From Thermotogota bacterium (GTDB lineage Bacteria > Thermotogota > Thermotogae > Thermotogales > Thermotogaceae), in NCBI GenBank assembly GCA_030550515.1, contig JAUQPE010000023.1:1-64000 (forward strand): 64,000 bases of DNA, read 5' to 3'. Under the pieces are notes generated by a model. The model did not search any database. It was not told the origin of the DNA and saw nothing but the letters and a program-made list of their open reading frames with translations. The position numbers and the translations under genes are program-made. Shown here piece after piece: positions 49,947 to 57,962 of the stretch. Positions within the stretch are counted from its first letter, which is position 1; every line of letters starts with the position of its first letter.

Positions 49947-50772
49947 GCAGCGCGCTCACGAGCTGAGCAACCCGGATCTGTCCCACCATGAGGCTGTCCG
50001 TTCGAAGTTTCTCTATCATCATCCTTCCCAAAGAGTAGAGCACCAAGTATAGGGCAAAGACTTCCCCACGACGCCGACGGTAGCTGGACATGTAAAGGGT
50101 GAGCGTTGCAAAAACGAAGATGTTCCAAATCGATTCGTACAGGAAAGTGGGATGGAAGTATTCGTATTCCCTGTACAGCAAGGGCCTGTAAGGTTGCGGC
50201 ACGAACATCTTCCACGGAAGGTTCGTCGGAACACCGAAAGCCTCGTAGTTGAAGAAGTTCCCCCACCTTCCAATGGCTTGTCCAAGTGGCAAAACCCAAG
50301 AAGCGATGTCCAAGATCTGGCCGAGTGTGAAAGAGGGTTGTTTGAAAAACTTGTACAACAGTATCGTAACGAGGGCACCGAAAATGGCTCCATGGATTGC
50401 GAGTCCCCCGCGCCACACTTTGAACACTTCTGTCGGAAACTTTGAATAGTAATCCAGATTGAACATCACGTAATAAACTCGAGCGCTTATCACACCGGCC
50501 ACGACACAGTAAAAGACCAACTCGTCGAATTGGTTTAGATCCACCCCTTCCCTTTTGGCCCTCTTTCGCGCAAGCAAGTAACTCACAAAGAACCCGGAGA
50601 GCACGAGGACAGAATACCACCTCAACTCAAAGTTTTTGAGGCTGAAAATGTAGCGGGTGAGGATGATTCTTCCGCTGAAGACATCCCGCAGGAACAAACT
50701 AAGGAACACCAAAAAAACCACCGACGCCCCAATTAGAACGAGTTCAAGAGTTTTTACCCTTTTCCTCAGCAC
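49879..50772 (-). CDS. lgt: Prolipoprotein diacylglyceryl transferase
   Basis: A 297-residue, seven-helix membrane enzyme that attaches diacylglycerol to lipobox cysteines. The Lgt signature [13 protein letters not shown] is intact, preceded by GGLAIHGA, and HPTFLYES follows. GTG 50772 lies 7 nt after GGAGG. An N-terminal extension of ~45 residues precedes the usual first segment. The start overlaps the RemA-like gene by 29 bp and the end overlaps rdgB by 68 bp. Its substrate set would include the lipoprotein at 22179. Confidence 0.93.
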   Translation of the reverse strand: MLRKRVKTLELVLIGASVVFLVFLSLFLRDVFSGRIILTRYIFSLKNFELRWYSVLVLSGFFVSYLLARKRAKREGVDLNQFDELVFYCVVAGVISARVYYVMFNLDYYSKFPTEVFKVWRGGLAIHGAIFGALVTILLYKFFKQPSFTLGQILDIASWVLPLGQAIGRWGNFFNYEAFGVPTNLPWKMFVPQPYRPLLYREYEYFHPTFLYESIWNIFVFATLTLYMSSYRRRRGEVFALYLVLYSLGRMMIEKLRTDSLMVGQIRVAQLVSALLIVFGFALFLSLRSLPGDEKAS

Positions 50773-51016
50773 CCTTTCTCCTCCTTCCCCAAATAGCCCT
50801 TACGGCCATCCTGTAACGCGTTGGGATGAGGATAACGTGACCGCTATCCATTATGATTGCGGTCCTGACTTGCTTTCCGTAAGAGGCGTTTATCATCTTG
50901 TTCTTGTACAGATCCACTTCTCTGATTTTTCGAGAGGCAAGAGTACTTACCGGTACGACGGCAACGATTCTCTCGCGCGGGAGGAAAACTTTCCTGTTGA
51001 AGGAGACGAAACTCAT
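50744..51016 (-). CDS. RemA-like regulator (DUF370)
   Basis: A 90-residue protein with the DUF370 pattern RERIVAVVPVST, MINASYGKQVRTAIIMDSGHVILIP. In Bacillus, RemA is a DNA-binding regulator of matrix and osmoprotection genes; the role here is unknown. The basic tail ([16 protein letters not shown]) is longer than usual. ATG 51016 follows GGAGGTG. It is cotranscribed with lgt. Confidence 0.8.
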   Translation of the reverse strand: MSFVSFNRKVFLPRERIVAVVPVSTLASRKIREVDLYKNKMINASYGKQVRTAIIMDSGHVILIPTRYRMAVRAIWGRRRKGAEEKGKNS

Positions 51017-51063
51017 CCGCCCACCTCCAGAGACTATGTTATCATTTTTTGGGGGTCGAGAGT

Positions 51064-51510
51064 ATGGATGCCTTGGGAAAGCTTTACACCTCCACCGCGA
51101 TCGTGACAGTCAACGTGGATGGAAAGATGAACGGCATAACGGTAGCGTGGGTTACAAGAGTTTCTTGGGCTCCCGCGATGGTGGCCATCTCCGTGGGCAA
51201 GACAAGGTATTCCAGAGAACTACTCGACAAGGCGAAGACGTTCGCCGTTTGTGTCATGGGAAAAGAAGCGAAAGACGTAGCGGAATTCTTCGGAACCGTT
51301 TCGGGAAGGAACACCGACAAGTTCAAGAAGTATCCGTACACCATGGAAGAAAACCTTCCCATTCCTACCGGAACCATCGCCTATCTCGTGTGTGAGAAGG
51401 CCGGGAGCTTTGAAGCAGGAGATCACATAGTATATCTGGGTTTGGTGAAGAGACAGAAGGTCTTGAAGGACGAGACACCCCTTTTGTTCGGCGAACACAG
51501 GATGATGTGA
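51064..51510 (+). CDS. Flavin reductase-like FMN-binding protein
   Basis: A 148-residue protein of the flavin-reductase-like split-barrel family, starting MDALGKLYTSTAIVTVNVDG with NGITVAWVTRVSWAPAMVAISV. The C-terminal half has CEKAGSFEAGDHIVYLGLV. Members reduce or bind FMN and serve as electron carriers or partner reductases. The first in-frame codon, TTG 51049, lies before a weak GGGGGT site; ATG 51064 is preferred. It is monocistronic, with a strong terminator at 51540-51577. Confidence 0.85.
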   Translation: MDALGKLYTSTAIVTVNVDGKMNGITVAWVTRVSWAPAMVAISVGKTRYSRELLDKAKTFAVCVMGKEAKDVAEFFGTVSGRNTDKFKKYPYTMEENLPIPTGTIAYLVCEKAGSFEAGDHIVYLGLVKRQKVLKDETPLLFGEHRMM

Positions 51511-51539
51511 TACTCTCCCTATCCCATAAGCTTTCCTCG

Positions 51540-51577
51540 ATGCCCCCACGGAACTCATCGTGGGGGCATTCTTTTTT
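51540..51577 (+). terminator. Intrinsic terminator
   Basis: An 11-bp perfect stem (51540-51550 with 51559-51569), an 8-base loop and TCTTTTTT follow. It ends the flavin-reductase transcript 29 bp after its stop. Confidence 0.92.
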
Positions 51578-51649
51578 GATCAAAGTTCATCGAAACATAA
51601 ACTCGCTTAACGAGGACCCTCTAACCTTCGAAACAGGAGGTGATGAGGG

Positions 51650-52963
51650 ATGTTGAAGAAACTCCTTCTGGTTTCCCTTCTGCTGGTTCTTTTGACCTTC
51701 TCCTCTTTGGCACAAGTTAGGAACGTCATACTGTGCATCGGCGATGGTATGGGACTTCCGCACGTTCATCTTACGGCCCTCATCGAGGGAAGGAACCTCT
51801 CGTTCATGAACACCCCGTACGTCGGCTTGGTGAAGACGCATTCTTACGACAGCTGGGTGACCGATTCCGCGGCTGCCGGAACGGCGCTCGCGACGGGTTT
51901 CAAGACGACCAACGTTATGATCGGCATGCTCCCGGATGGAAGGTCCGTCCCGACCATCTTCGAAATCTTGAAGCAGTACGGTTACAGGACGGCTATCGTG
52001 GTGACTTGTAGGGTGACACACGCTACACCAGCTGCGTTCTACGCGCACGTGGACGACAGAAACAAAGAGTTCGAAATCGCGAAACAGTTGATCGAGAGCG
52101 AAACCGTAGACATCGTGATGGGTGGAGGTATGGCTTACTTCCTCCCCAAAGACAAGGGTGGAAAGAGGGAAGACGGGCTTGATCTGATCGAACTCGCCAA
52201 GAAGAAAGGTTACACCGTCATCACGAAGAAATCTGAGATGAAGGAGCTCAAGGACACAGAAAAAGTACTCGCTCTCTTCGCCGCTGATCATCTGACGCCT
52301 GCGAGCACCAGAAGCGGTGAACAACCCATGCTCTATGAGATGGTTGAAAAGGTCTTGGAGATTCTGTCAAGTCGCGACGAACCTTTCATAATCATGATCG
52401 AAGGTTCTCAGATAGATTGGGAGGCCCACGACAACGACATCTACGGTGTTTGGAAGGAGATGGTCGAGTTCGACAAAGCGGTCGAAGCGGCGCTCAAGTT
52501 CGCTCTCAAACGCACGGACACGCTTGTCCTGGTCACAGGCGATCACGAAACGGGAGGGCTGTCGCTTTCCTCCGGAGATTACAGAGTGGACGTCGAAAAG
52601 ATCAGAAAGTTCAGGGCAACGACGGACTGGTTCTTGTCCCGCTTTTCACCGGCGAAACCAGACGAGTTCAAACGAGCAGTCAAAGAATACTACGATCTCG
52701 ACATCACAGACCAAGAAGTTGAAAGAGTGAAGAACGCCAAAAATCAGAAGATCGAATTTGGTCGCCTCTTGGGTGAAAAAGTCAACGTGGGATGGGCTAC
52801 CACCACTCACACCGGAGAACCCGTCCCCATATTCGCCTTCGGTCCAGGTGCGGAACAATTCACCGGATACCTCGACAACACCGACATTCCTCGGATCGTG
52901 ATGAAGCTTCTCGGATACTCGCTCCAGTACCCACTCCTGAAAGAACCGGTCCCCGTAAAGTAA
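51650..52963 (+). CDS. phoA: Exported alkaline phosphatase
   Basis: A 437-residue secreted phosphomonoesterase. The signal peptide is residues 1-21. The metal motif CIGDGMGLPH, the nucleophile Ser73 in VTDSAAAGTALATG, IEGSQIDWEAHDND, GDHETGGL, and a final THTGEPVPIFAFG are all present. ATG 51650 follows AGGAGGTG. It would scavenge phosphate outside the membrane. No Pho box was recognised. It shares the hairpin at 52978-52997 with the convergent pheA gene. Confidence 0.95.
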   Translation: MLKKLLLVSLLLVLLTFSSLAQVRNVILCIGDGMGLPHVHLTALIEGRNLSFMNTPYVGLVKTHSYDSWVTDSAAAGTALATGFKTTNVMIGMLPDGRSVPTIFEILKQYGYRTAIVVTCRVTHATPAAFYAHVDDRNKEFEIAKQLIESETVDIVMGGGMAYFLPKDKGGKREDGLDLIELAKKKGYTVITKKSEMKELKDTEKVLALFAADHLTPASTRSGEQPMLYEMVEKVLEILSSRDEPFIIMIEGSQIDWEAHDNDIYGVWKEMVEFDKAVEAALKFALKRTDTLVLVTGDHETGGLSLSSGDYRVDVEKIRKFRATTDWFLSRFSPAKPDEFKRAVKEYYDLDITDQEVERVKNAKNQKIEFGRLLGEKVNVGWATTTHTGEPVPIFAFGPGAEQFTGYLDNTDIPRIVMKLLGYSLQYPLLKEPVPVK

Positions 52964-52977
52964 TCGAGGCAAAAGCA

Positions 52978-52997
52978 AAGGGGGCGAAAGCCCCCTT
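52978..52997. terminator. Bidirectional hairpin between phoA and pheA
   Basis: An 8-bp stem AAGGGGGC/GCCCCCTT with a GAAA loop. The tail is better on the minus strand (TTTGCTTTTG), so it mainly ends the pheA transcript and may also stop phoA. Confidence 0.7.
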
Positions 52998-54667
52998 CAT
53001 TCGTACACGCTGAGTTCTTCCACCTCATCGAAGACACCTATGACCTTGTAGAAAGTCGTCACTTTGTCCAGTTCTCTCAGGTCTTCCTCTCCAAGTGGTG
53101 CCTCCACTTCTACGAAGAATATGTAGTCACCCAAGAAAGTCCTGGCAGGCCTCGATTCGAGCTTTCGTAGGTTGATTCCCCTACTTGCAAACACATCCAA
53201 GACCGCCTTGAGGGCACCTGGCCTGTCTTTCACTCCGAAGAACAGCGAAGTGAAACGCCCCTCCATCTTACCGGTCTTCTTCCTGATCAAGTAGAACCGC
53301 GTTATGTTTTTGTCCTTCAGGTCTTGAATACCTTTCCTCAACACGAACAAACCGTGGAGCCTGGCGGCGTTTTCGGATAGGATGGCGGCCGATTCGTCGT
53401 CCAGAAGCCTTACCGCATCACTTGTGGAAGAAGTGTAACGGATGTCCGCGTGGGGAAGGTAGTTGTTCAGAAAGCCCAAACACTGCGATATGGCCTGTGG
53501 GTGTGAGTAAACACGCTTTATCTCTTTGAGGTCCATCTTCCTCTTCGCGGCGAGGCAGTGAGCGACTTCCAGCTTGGACTCGCCGAACACTTCCACCTCG
53601 TGACTGAGGAGCGCGTCCAAAACGGGTAGCACCGTTCCGTACGTGGAGTTCTCGATCGGCACAATCCCGTAGTCCGTCTCACCCGATTCCACCGCTTTTA
53701 TGATCTCATCCGTGGTGTTACAGTATCTAAGCGGAATCCTGGATCCGACGAGCTTCACAGCCATCTCATCGCTGAAGCTCCCAGCCGGTCCCAACACGGC
53801 CACCGTCTTCGAAATTTTCAGGACACGATACTCCTCTTCCTTAGCCAACCTCATGATCTCCTCGAAGATATTCCTCACGCGGGTGGGGATCAAAGAGGAC
53901 CTGTCCAACAACTCTTTCATCTTCTCTTCCTCGACATCGGGAAGATCGATCGGGGAATCCTCTCTCTTCTTCTCGAGAGCGATCTTCTTTGCAAGATCTA
54001 CTCGTTCTTTCAAGAGGTCCAGGATTAGAAAGTCGATCACCCTTATCTTCTGCCTCATCTCGAACAGATTCGAAGGCTCCAACGCCAGTTTGCCGAACTC
54101 TCCCCAAAGCAACGCTCTGTCCGCACACACCGGTTCCTTCGGTGTTTCCGGCAAGTCTTTCAGAGCATGTCTACCCAACTCCCACAGGCGTTCCTTTATC
54201 CCTTTGGAACGCACAAACGGGAAAACACTCGTTCCGAGCATGGAATCGTCAACGAGAGAACCCGCACAGAACGAGACCGCCAACCTCTTCAAGAGTTCCC
54301 CGTACTCTTCCCAACCGATCCTTTCCAGTAGCATGCCTTCGCTTCTCAGGACGTCCAAAAACAACCTTTCCCTTTCTCCGTCCGTGGATTCTGATAAGAC
54401 CAACACCTTGGAGAGCGCGGGTTCCTTGTACAAGAAGACGATCAAACTCAGCAAATGAGAAGTTTTTCCTCTGTAGAACGGGACAGAAACGTCTTTCAGC
54501 AAACTCAAATCCACCACCAGCTTTCCGAAGAGCTCGCCGTCGACGAGTTCGTCCGTGACGAGGACGTCGCAACTCCTCAAGTCGTCGACGATCTCCACTT
54601 TTCTGCTCCTGAAAATCTCTGCAACCTTTTTGATCGAGTGGCTTTCGCCAAAGAAAAACAGGCGCAA
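52997..54667 (-). CDS. pheA: Chorismate mutase-prephenate dehydratase with extra N-terminal domain
   Basis: A 556-residue protein of phenylalanine synthesis. Residues 202-283 are an AroQ chorismate mutase (MRQKIRVIDFLILDLLKERV). Residues 288-465 are prephenate dehydratase (VLGPAGSFSDE, IVPIENSTYG, TRF at 456-458). Residues 473-552 are an ACT domain with GALK and ESRP (504-507) for phenylalanine feedback. Residues 1-200 are a non-standard extension resembling a decayed dehydrogenase, in the place TyrA holds in the archaeal TyrA-AroQ-PheA fusion. The start is TTG 54667, 9 nt after GGAGG. It has a perfect -10 at 54698-54703. Confidence 0.93.
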   Translation of the reverse strand: MRLFFFGESHSIKKVAEIFRSRKVEIVDDLRSCDVLVTDELVDGELFGKLVVDLSLLKDVSVPFYRGKTSHLLSLIVFLYKEPALSKVLVLSESTDGERERLFLDVLRSEGMLLERIGWEEYGELLKRLAVSFCAGSLVDDSMLGTSVFPFVRSKGIKERLWELGRHALKDLPETPKEPVCADRALLWGEFGKLALEPSNLFEMRQKIRVIDFLILDLLKERVDLAKKIALEKKREDSPIDLPDVEEEKMKELLDRSSLIPTRVRNIFEEIMRLAKEEEYRVLKISKTVAVLGPAGSFSDEMAVKLVGSRIPLRYCNTTDEIIKAVESGETDYGIVPIENSTYGTVLPVLDALLSHEVEVFGESKLEVAHCLAAKRKMDLKEIKRVYSHPQAISQCLGFLNNYLPHADIRYTSSTSDAVRLLDDESAAILSENAARLHGLFVLRKGIQDLKDKNITRFYLIRKKTGKMEGRFTSLFFGVKDRPGALKAVLDVFASRGINLRKLESRPARTFLGDYIFFVEVEAPLGEEDLRELDKVTTFYKVIGVFDEVEELSVYE

Positions 54668-54697
54668 CGCACGGATCCTCCCTTCAGGTTTCGAATG

Positions 54698-54703
54698 ATT
54701 ATA
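54698..54703 (-). promoter_or_regulatory. -10 element for pheA
   Basis: A perfect TATAAT on the minus strand, 31 bp before the pheA start. No good -35 lies at 16-18 bp. It forms half of a near-symmetric divergent promoter with 54731-54758. Confidence 0.55.
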
Positions 54704-54730
54704 ACACGCTTTGTGATAAATAGTTCGCTC

Positions 54731-54758
54731 TTTTCACCACTTCGCTGTGTGTTATAAT
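54731..54758 (+). promoter_or_regulatory. Promoter of the orphan P-loop gene
   Basis: TTTTCA (54731-54736), a 16-bp spacer and a perfect TATAAT (54753-54758). Initiation is near 54765, about 32 nt before the start codon. Confidence 0.7.
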
Positions 54759-54796
54759 ACATCTCAAGTACTGAGGACGCTGGAAGGGGTGAGAAG

Positions 54797-56668
54797 ATGA
54801 ACAGCCTCATCACAGAAAAGTTTATACTACTGCCGGAAGTCTTACAAATCTTGGAGAATGCGCCTGAGGTGATCATACCGAAGGACAGGCAGGAAATATT
54901 GGATTTGGCGGTAGATGGAAAGGATTTCTTCGAGGTGAAGTACGAAGTACCAGGGAAAGGAACGGTGTTGGAAGCTACCGTAACGAAGTGTAAGAACGGC
55001 TTGGTGATAAATTATGTTGAACCGTACATGCGCAGAAGGGACCCGGACACGCTGGTCGTTGGAGACGACAAAGAAACGGACAAACCACGGTTCAAAGAGA
55101 GGTTCGGGATGGAATTTGAACCGGTGAGGCGCGAAACATTCGAGTGGCTCAAGGAACAACCGTTGCTCCTCGTGCCGTTCATGGCTGGTGGGTACGATTA
55201 CGGGTATCCCGCGCTCTTGGTGGCACCGAAGAACGCCGCGTTCTTTGCTGGGGCTCTCGCCGACCTTCAGTTCTTCATCCCCTCAGAGAAAATACCAGAG
55301 AATTTCAGACCAAGACTTTACATGTTCCTCGCCCCGGTTTTCAGACACATCTACTTTGGAGGAAAACAGGTTGTGGTTCACTACCGAACGGAGAACCACT
55401 ACGAGATCTTCTCCTACAACCTCTACCCTGGCCCGAGTGCCAAAAAAGGTGTGTACGGATTCCTCCTCTACGTTGGGGAAAAAGAGAAATGGGTGACCGC
55501 CCACGCCTCCGCTGTGAAGGTGATCACACCTTACGAGAACGAGCTCGTCATCATGCACGAGGGCGCTAGCGGTGGTGGAAAGAGCGAGATGCTCGAGGAG
55601 ATCCATAGGGAACCCGATGGGAGGATCTTGGTCGCGGAGAACATAAAGACCGGCGAGAAGTTTTACCTCGATCTGAAGGAAACTTGTAAGCTTCAACCGA
55701 TAGCGGACGACATGTTCATGTGTCATCCGCAACTGAAAAGGGGAAAAAAGATCGTTGCGAAAGACGCAGAAAATGGATGGTTCGTACGCGTCGACCACAT
55801 CACCAAGTACGGAGACGCTCCAGATCTGGAAAGGATCACCATTCATCCGCCCGAACCCCTGATCTTTCTGAACCTCTACGCCGTACCTGGAGGGGTTGCC
55901 CTCATTTGGGACCACATCGAAGATTCACCAGGGGTGAGATGCCCAAACCCAAGGGTCATCCTTCCCAAGAGAGTGCTTCCAAACGTGATAAACCATCCCG
56001 TGGAGGTGGACGTCAGGAGTTTCGGTGTCAGGACTCCCCCGTGTCTCAAGGAAAGTCCCACGTACGGAATAGTGGGGCTCATCCAAATACTCCCGCCGGC
56101 TTTGGCGTGGCTCTGGCGCCTTGTGGCCCCCAGAGGACACGACAACCCAAGTATCGTCGCGACCAAGGGCATGACGAGTGAAGGTGTGGGTTCTTTCTGG
56201 CCGTTCGCGTCTGGAAAGATGGTAAGGCTCGCGAACATACTCCTCGAGCAGATCATTGACACTCCAGGTACAAGGTACATCCTCGTTCCGAACCAATACG
56301 TGGGGGCTTACAGGGTTGGTTTCATGCCTGAGTGGCTTGCGAGGGAATACCTCTCCAGAAGGGGTGGGGTGAAGTTCAAACCGGACCAGCTGGTACCAGC
56401 CAGGTGTGCCTTGCTAGGTTTTTCGCTGAAGGAGATGAAGATAAACGGTATCAACATACCGAAGGAACTTCTGCAACCACAACTTCAACCCGAGGTTGGA
56501 GAAGAAGCCTACGACAAAGGTGCAGAGATGTTGAAAGATTTCTTCAAACGCGAGCTCAGGAAGTTCCTCACAGACGAGCTGAACCCAGTCGGCAGAGAGA
56601 TCATCCAATGTTGCTTGGACGACGGGAAACTCGAGGATTACTTGAGAATAATTCCGATGAACTTTTAA
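54797..56668 (+). CDS. Large orphan protein with HPr-kinase/PEPCK-like P-loop (DUF4914-like)
   Basis: A 623-residue soluble protein I cannot assign to a characterised enzyme; it may match DUF4914. The P-loop GASGGGKSE (256-264) follows ELVIMHE and precedes PIADDMFM, the same order as the Walker A and ADD segments of HPr kinase, whose catalytic core is PEP-carboxykinase-like. Further conserved-looking blocks are LYAVPGGVALIWDHIED, PTYGIVGLIQILPPALAW, TSEGVGSFWPFASGKM and ILVPNQYVGAYRVGFMPEW. It has its own promoter and terminator, and so is monocistronic. It is not a standard GTP- or ATP-PEPCK, since their usual motifs are absent. A nucleotide-dependent kinase or carboxykinase is inferred. Confidence 0.7.
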   Translation: MNSLITEKFILLPEVLQILENAPEVIIPKDRQEILDLAVDGKDFFEVKYEVPGKGTVLEATVTKCKNGLVINYVEPYMRRRDPDTLVVGDDKETDKPRFKERFGMEFEPVRRETFEWLKEQPLLLVPFMAGGYDYGYPALLVAPKNAAFFAGALADLQFFIPSEKIPENFRPRLYMFLAPVFRHIYFGGKQVVVHYRTENHYEIFSYNLYPGPSAKKGVYGFLLYVGEKEKWVTAHASAVKVITPYENELVIMHEGASGGGKSEMLEEIHREPDGRILVAENIKTGEKFYLDLKETCKLQPIADDMFMCHPQLKRGKKIVAKDAENGWFVRVDHITKYGDAPDLERITIHPPEPLIFLNLYAVPGGVALIWDHIEDSPGVRCPNPRVILPKRVLPNVINHPVEVDVRSFGVRTPPCLKESPTYGIVGLIQILPPALAWLWRLVAPRGHDNPSIVATKGMTSEGVGSFWPFASGKMVRLANILLEQIIDTPGTRYILVPNQYVGAYRVGFMPEWLAREYLSRRGGVKFKPDQLVPARCALLGFSLKEMKINGINIPKELLQPQLQPEVGEEAYDKGAEMLKDFFKRELRKFLTDELNPVGREIIQCCLDDGKLEDYLRIIPMNF

Positions 56669-56696
56669 AGCAAGGGGCGTCGCTGCCCCTTGCTTT
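56667..56696. terminator. Bidirectional terminator hairpin
   Basis: A perfect 12-bp stem AAAGCAAGGGGC/GCCCCTTGCTTT with a six-base loop lies between two convergent genes. It includes the stop region of the LUD gene. T tails are short on both strands. Confidence 0.75.
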
Positions 56697-57342
56697 ACAA
56701 ACCTAAATCCTCGATAACAAGGATTATCTTGAACCTACCGGGCCATCTCACACCCGTCTCTACCACTACAAAGTAGTTGCAGATCCTTTGTGTCGAAGAA
56801 CAGTCCTCGCACCATCCCGTCACCGTACAGGGCGTCGTCAAGTTCAACCGTTTCGCGTTCATGGGGGATATGAACTTCAACCTTTCCCGTGCTTCCTCAA
56901 GATCCTTGACTATTTTGTTGACGCTCGCTATCAAGATCACGTTACGTGGTCCAAAGATCACCGCGGCAACCCTGTTACCGTTCCCATCCAGGAAAACCAA
57001 CCTCCCATCTTCCGTTATCGCGTTCACACCGCTCAAGAAGTAGTCCACCGAGAAACTCTTCCTGAATATCTCTTCCATTTCCTCTCGGCTCTTCGCGGCG
57101 TACCTATCCAGGAAGTTGTACCTTCCACTCCTCAAAAGGTCCAAAACGCCTGCGTCCATAAGACTCAGAGAGCCACCGACAGCAACCGATGACCCTTCTG
57201 GTATCAACTCGACCAACTTCTCCACCACTTCTTTTCGCTCTTTCACGATCCAAATCTCATGTTTTCGTTTTCGGAGGTTCTCCGCCACCTTCTCCGCCAC
57301 CTTCTCTTTCTTCCACGTCCAAAGTTCCTCTCTGAGTCCCAT
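56695..57342 (-). CDS. LUD-domain protein (DUF162)
   Basis: A 215-residue protein of the LutC/YkgG-like LUD family: PEGSSVAVGGSLSLMDAGVLDLL, DYFLSGVNAITEDGRLVFLDGNGNRVAAVIFGP, and a C-terminal cysteine group CTVTGWCEDCSSTQRIC. Related proteins join lactate oxidation complexes, but LutA and LutB are absent here. The cysteine cluster hints at metal or iron-sulphur binding. The frame is open 55 codons upstream into the origin region, but ATG 57342 after GGAGGTGAT is the start. Confidence 0.88.
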   Translation of the reverse strand: MGLREELWTWKKEKVAEKVAENLRKRKHEIWIVKERKEVVEKLVELIPEGSSVAVGGSLSLMDAGVLDLLRSGRYNFLDRYAAKSREEMEEIFRKSFSVDYFLSGVNAITEDGRLVFLDGNGNRVAAVIFGPRNVILIASVNKIVKDLEEARERLKFISPMNAKRLNLTTPCTVTGWCEDCSSTQRICNYFVVVETGVRWPGRFKIILVIEDLGL

Positions 57343-57380
57343 AACATCACCTCCATCTTTTCGACAAAAATTCTCCGGTG

Positions 57381-57865
57381 ACCAAAGGGGTGGTAAGTGA
57401 GTGGTAAGCGAATGGTAAGTAAATGGTAAGTTTTCTATACAAGATGTTGATGATGGAAAAAACTGTGACCAAGATCTGGGTGTGGTCATCTCAAACTTAC
57501 CACTCAAAACCGTATACCACTCCAGAACAAGGAAATCTAATACAAAAATTTGAAAAGCCCCATCATGATCGGATCTTGTACTAATATAATTTTGTTTTCC
57601 TGAAGATCCACATTTTTCTAAAAACCCGATTCCAAGAGTTTTTTCGGGTTATTACCACCGCGGAATTCTCTTCTAAAGAGGAATTCCAACGAAACTTACC
57701 ACTCACTTACCACAAACTTACCACCCCCTGGTAAGTTTACAAAACCCCTAAAAATCCAATCCAAAAGCCGATTTCAAAAATTTCACTTTCCAAACTTACC
57801 ACTTTCGACACCCTAAAATCTTTACTATTTACTACTACTATCAAAAAAGATAGTAAAGATAGCAC
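57381..57865. other. oriC: Probable chromosomal replication origin (oriC)
   Basis: The 620-bp gap 57343-57962 has no gene. It contains ten copies of a box near AAACTTACCAC. Minus-strand copies have TGGTAAG beginning at 57391, 57402, 57413 and 57424, exactly 11 bp apart. Plus-strand copies start at 57692, 57703 and 57714, again 11 bp apart. Single plus copies lie at 57493-57504 and 57792-57803, and one minus copy at 57727-57738. The box differs by one base from the T. maritima DnaA box AAACCTACCACC as I remember it. An A+T-rich inverted repeat (57818-57860) is the likely unwinding site. Gene orientation also diverges from here. Confidence 0.78.
57818..57860. repeat. A+T-rich inverted repeat beside the DnaA-like boxes
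   Basis: ATCTTTACTAT (57818-57828) is repeated in inverse as ATAGTAAAGAT (57850-57860). Between them are three ACT/CTA triplets and six A. On the minus strand the triplets read TAGTAGTAGTAA, like the DnaA-trio elements of other origins. It lies 14 bp from the last box. Confidence 0.55.
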
Positions 57866-57916
57866 TACCCTCACCGTATTTGGAAAGCCATCAGTTCGAG
57901 GTTCATTATCTTGTAG

Positions 57917-57922
57917 TATAAT
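57917..57922 (+). promoter_or_regulatory. -10 element for the DUF177-rpmF-plsX operon
   Basis: A perfect TATAAT 40 bp before the DUF177 start. The region 16-18 bp upstream (TTCGAG) is a poor -35. It is the only clear promoter ahead of the rightward operon. Confidence 0.6.
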
Positions 57923-57962
57923 GTAACCGAATCCTTTGAAAAACCAAAAAGAGGTGGAACAC

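Noticed and set aside
57389-57430. Short regular repeats that might suggest a CRISPR array
   Set aside because: Units are 11 bp with no spacers, and no cas genes are nearby; they fit DnaA-type boxes.
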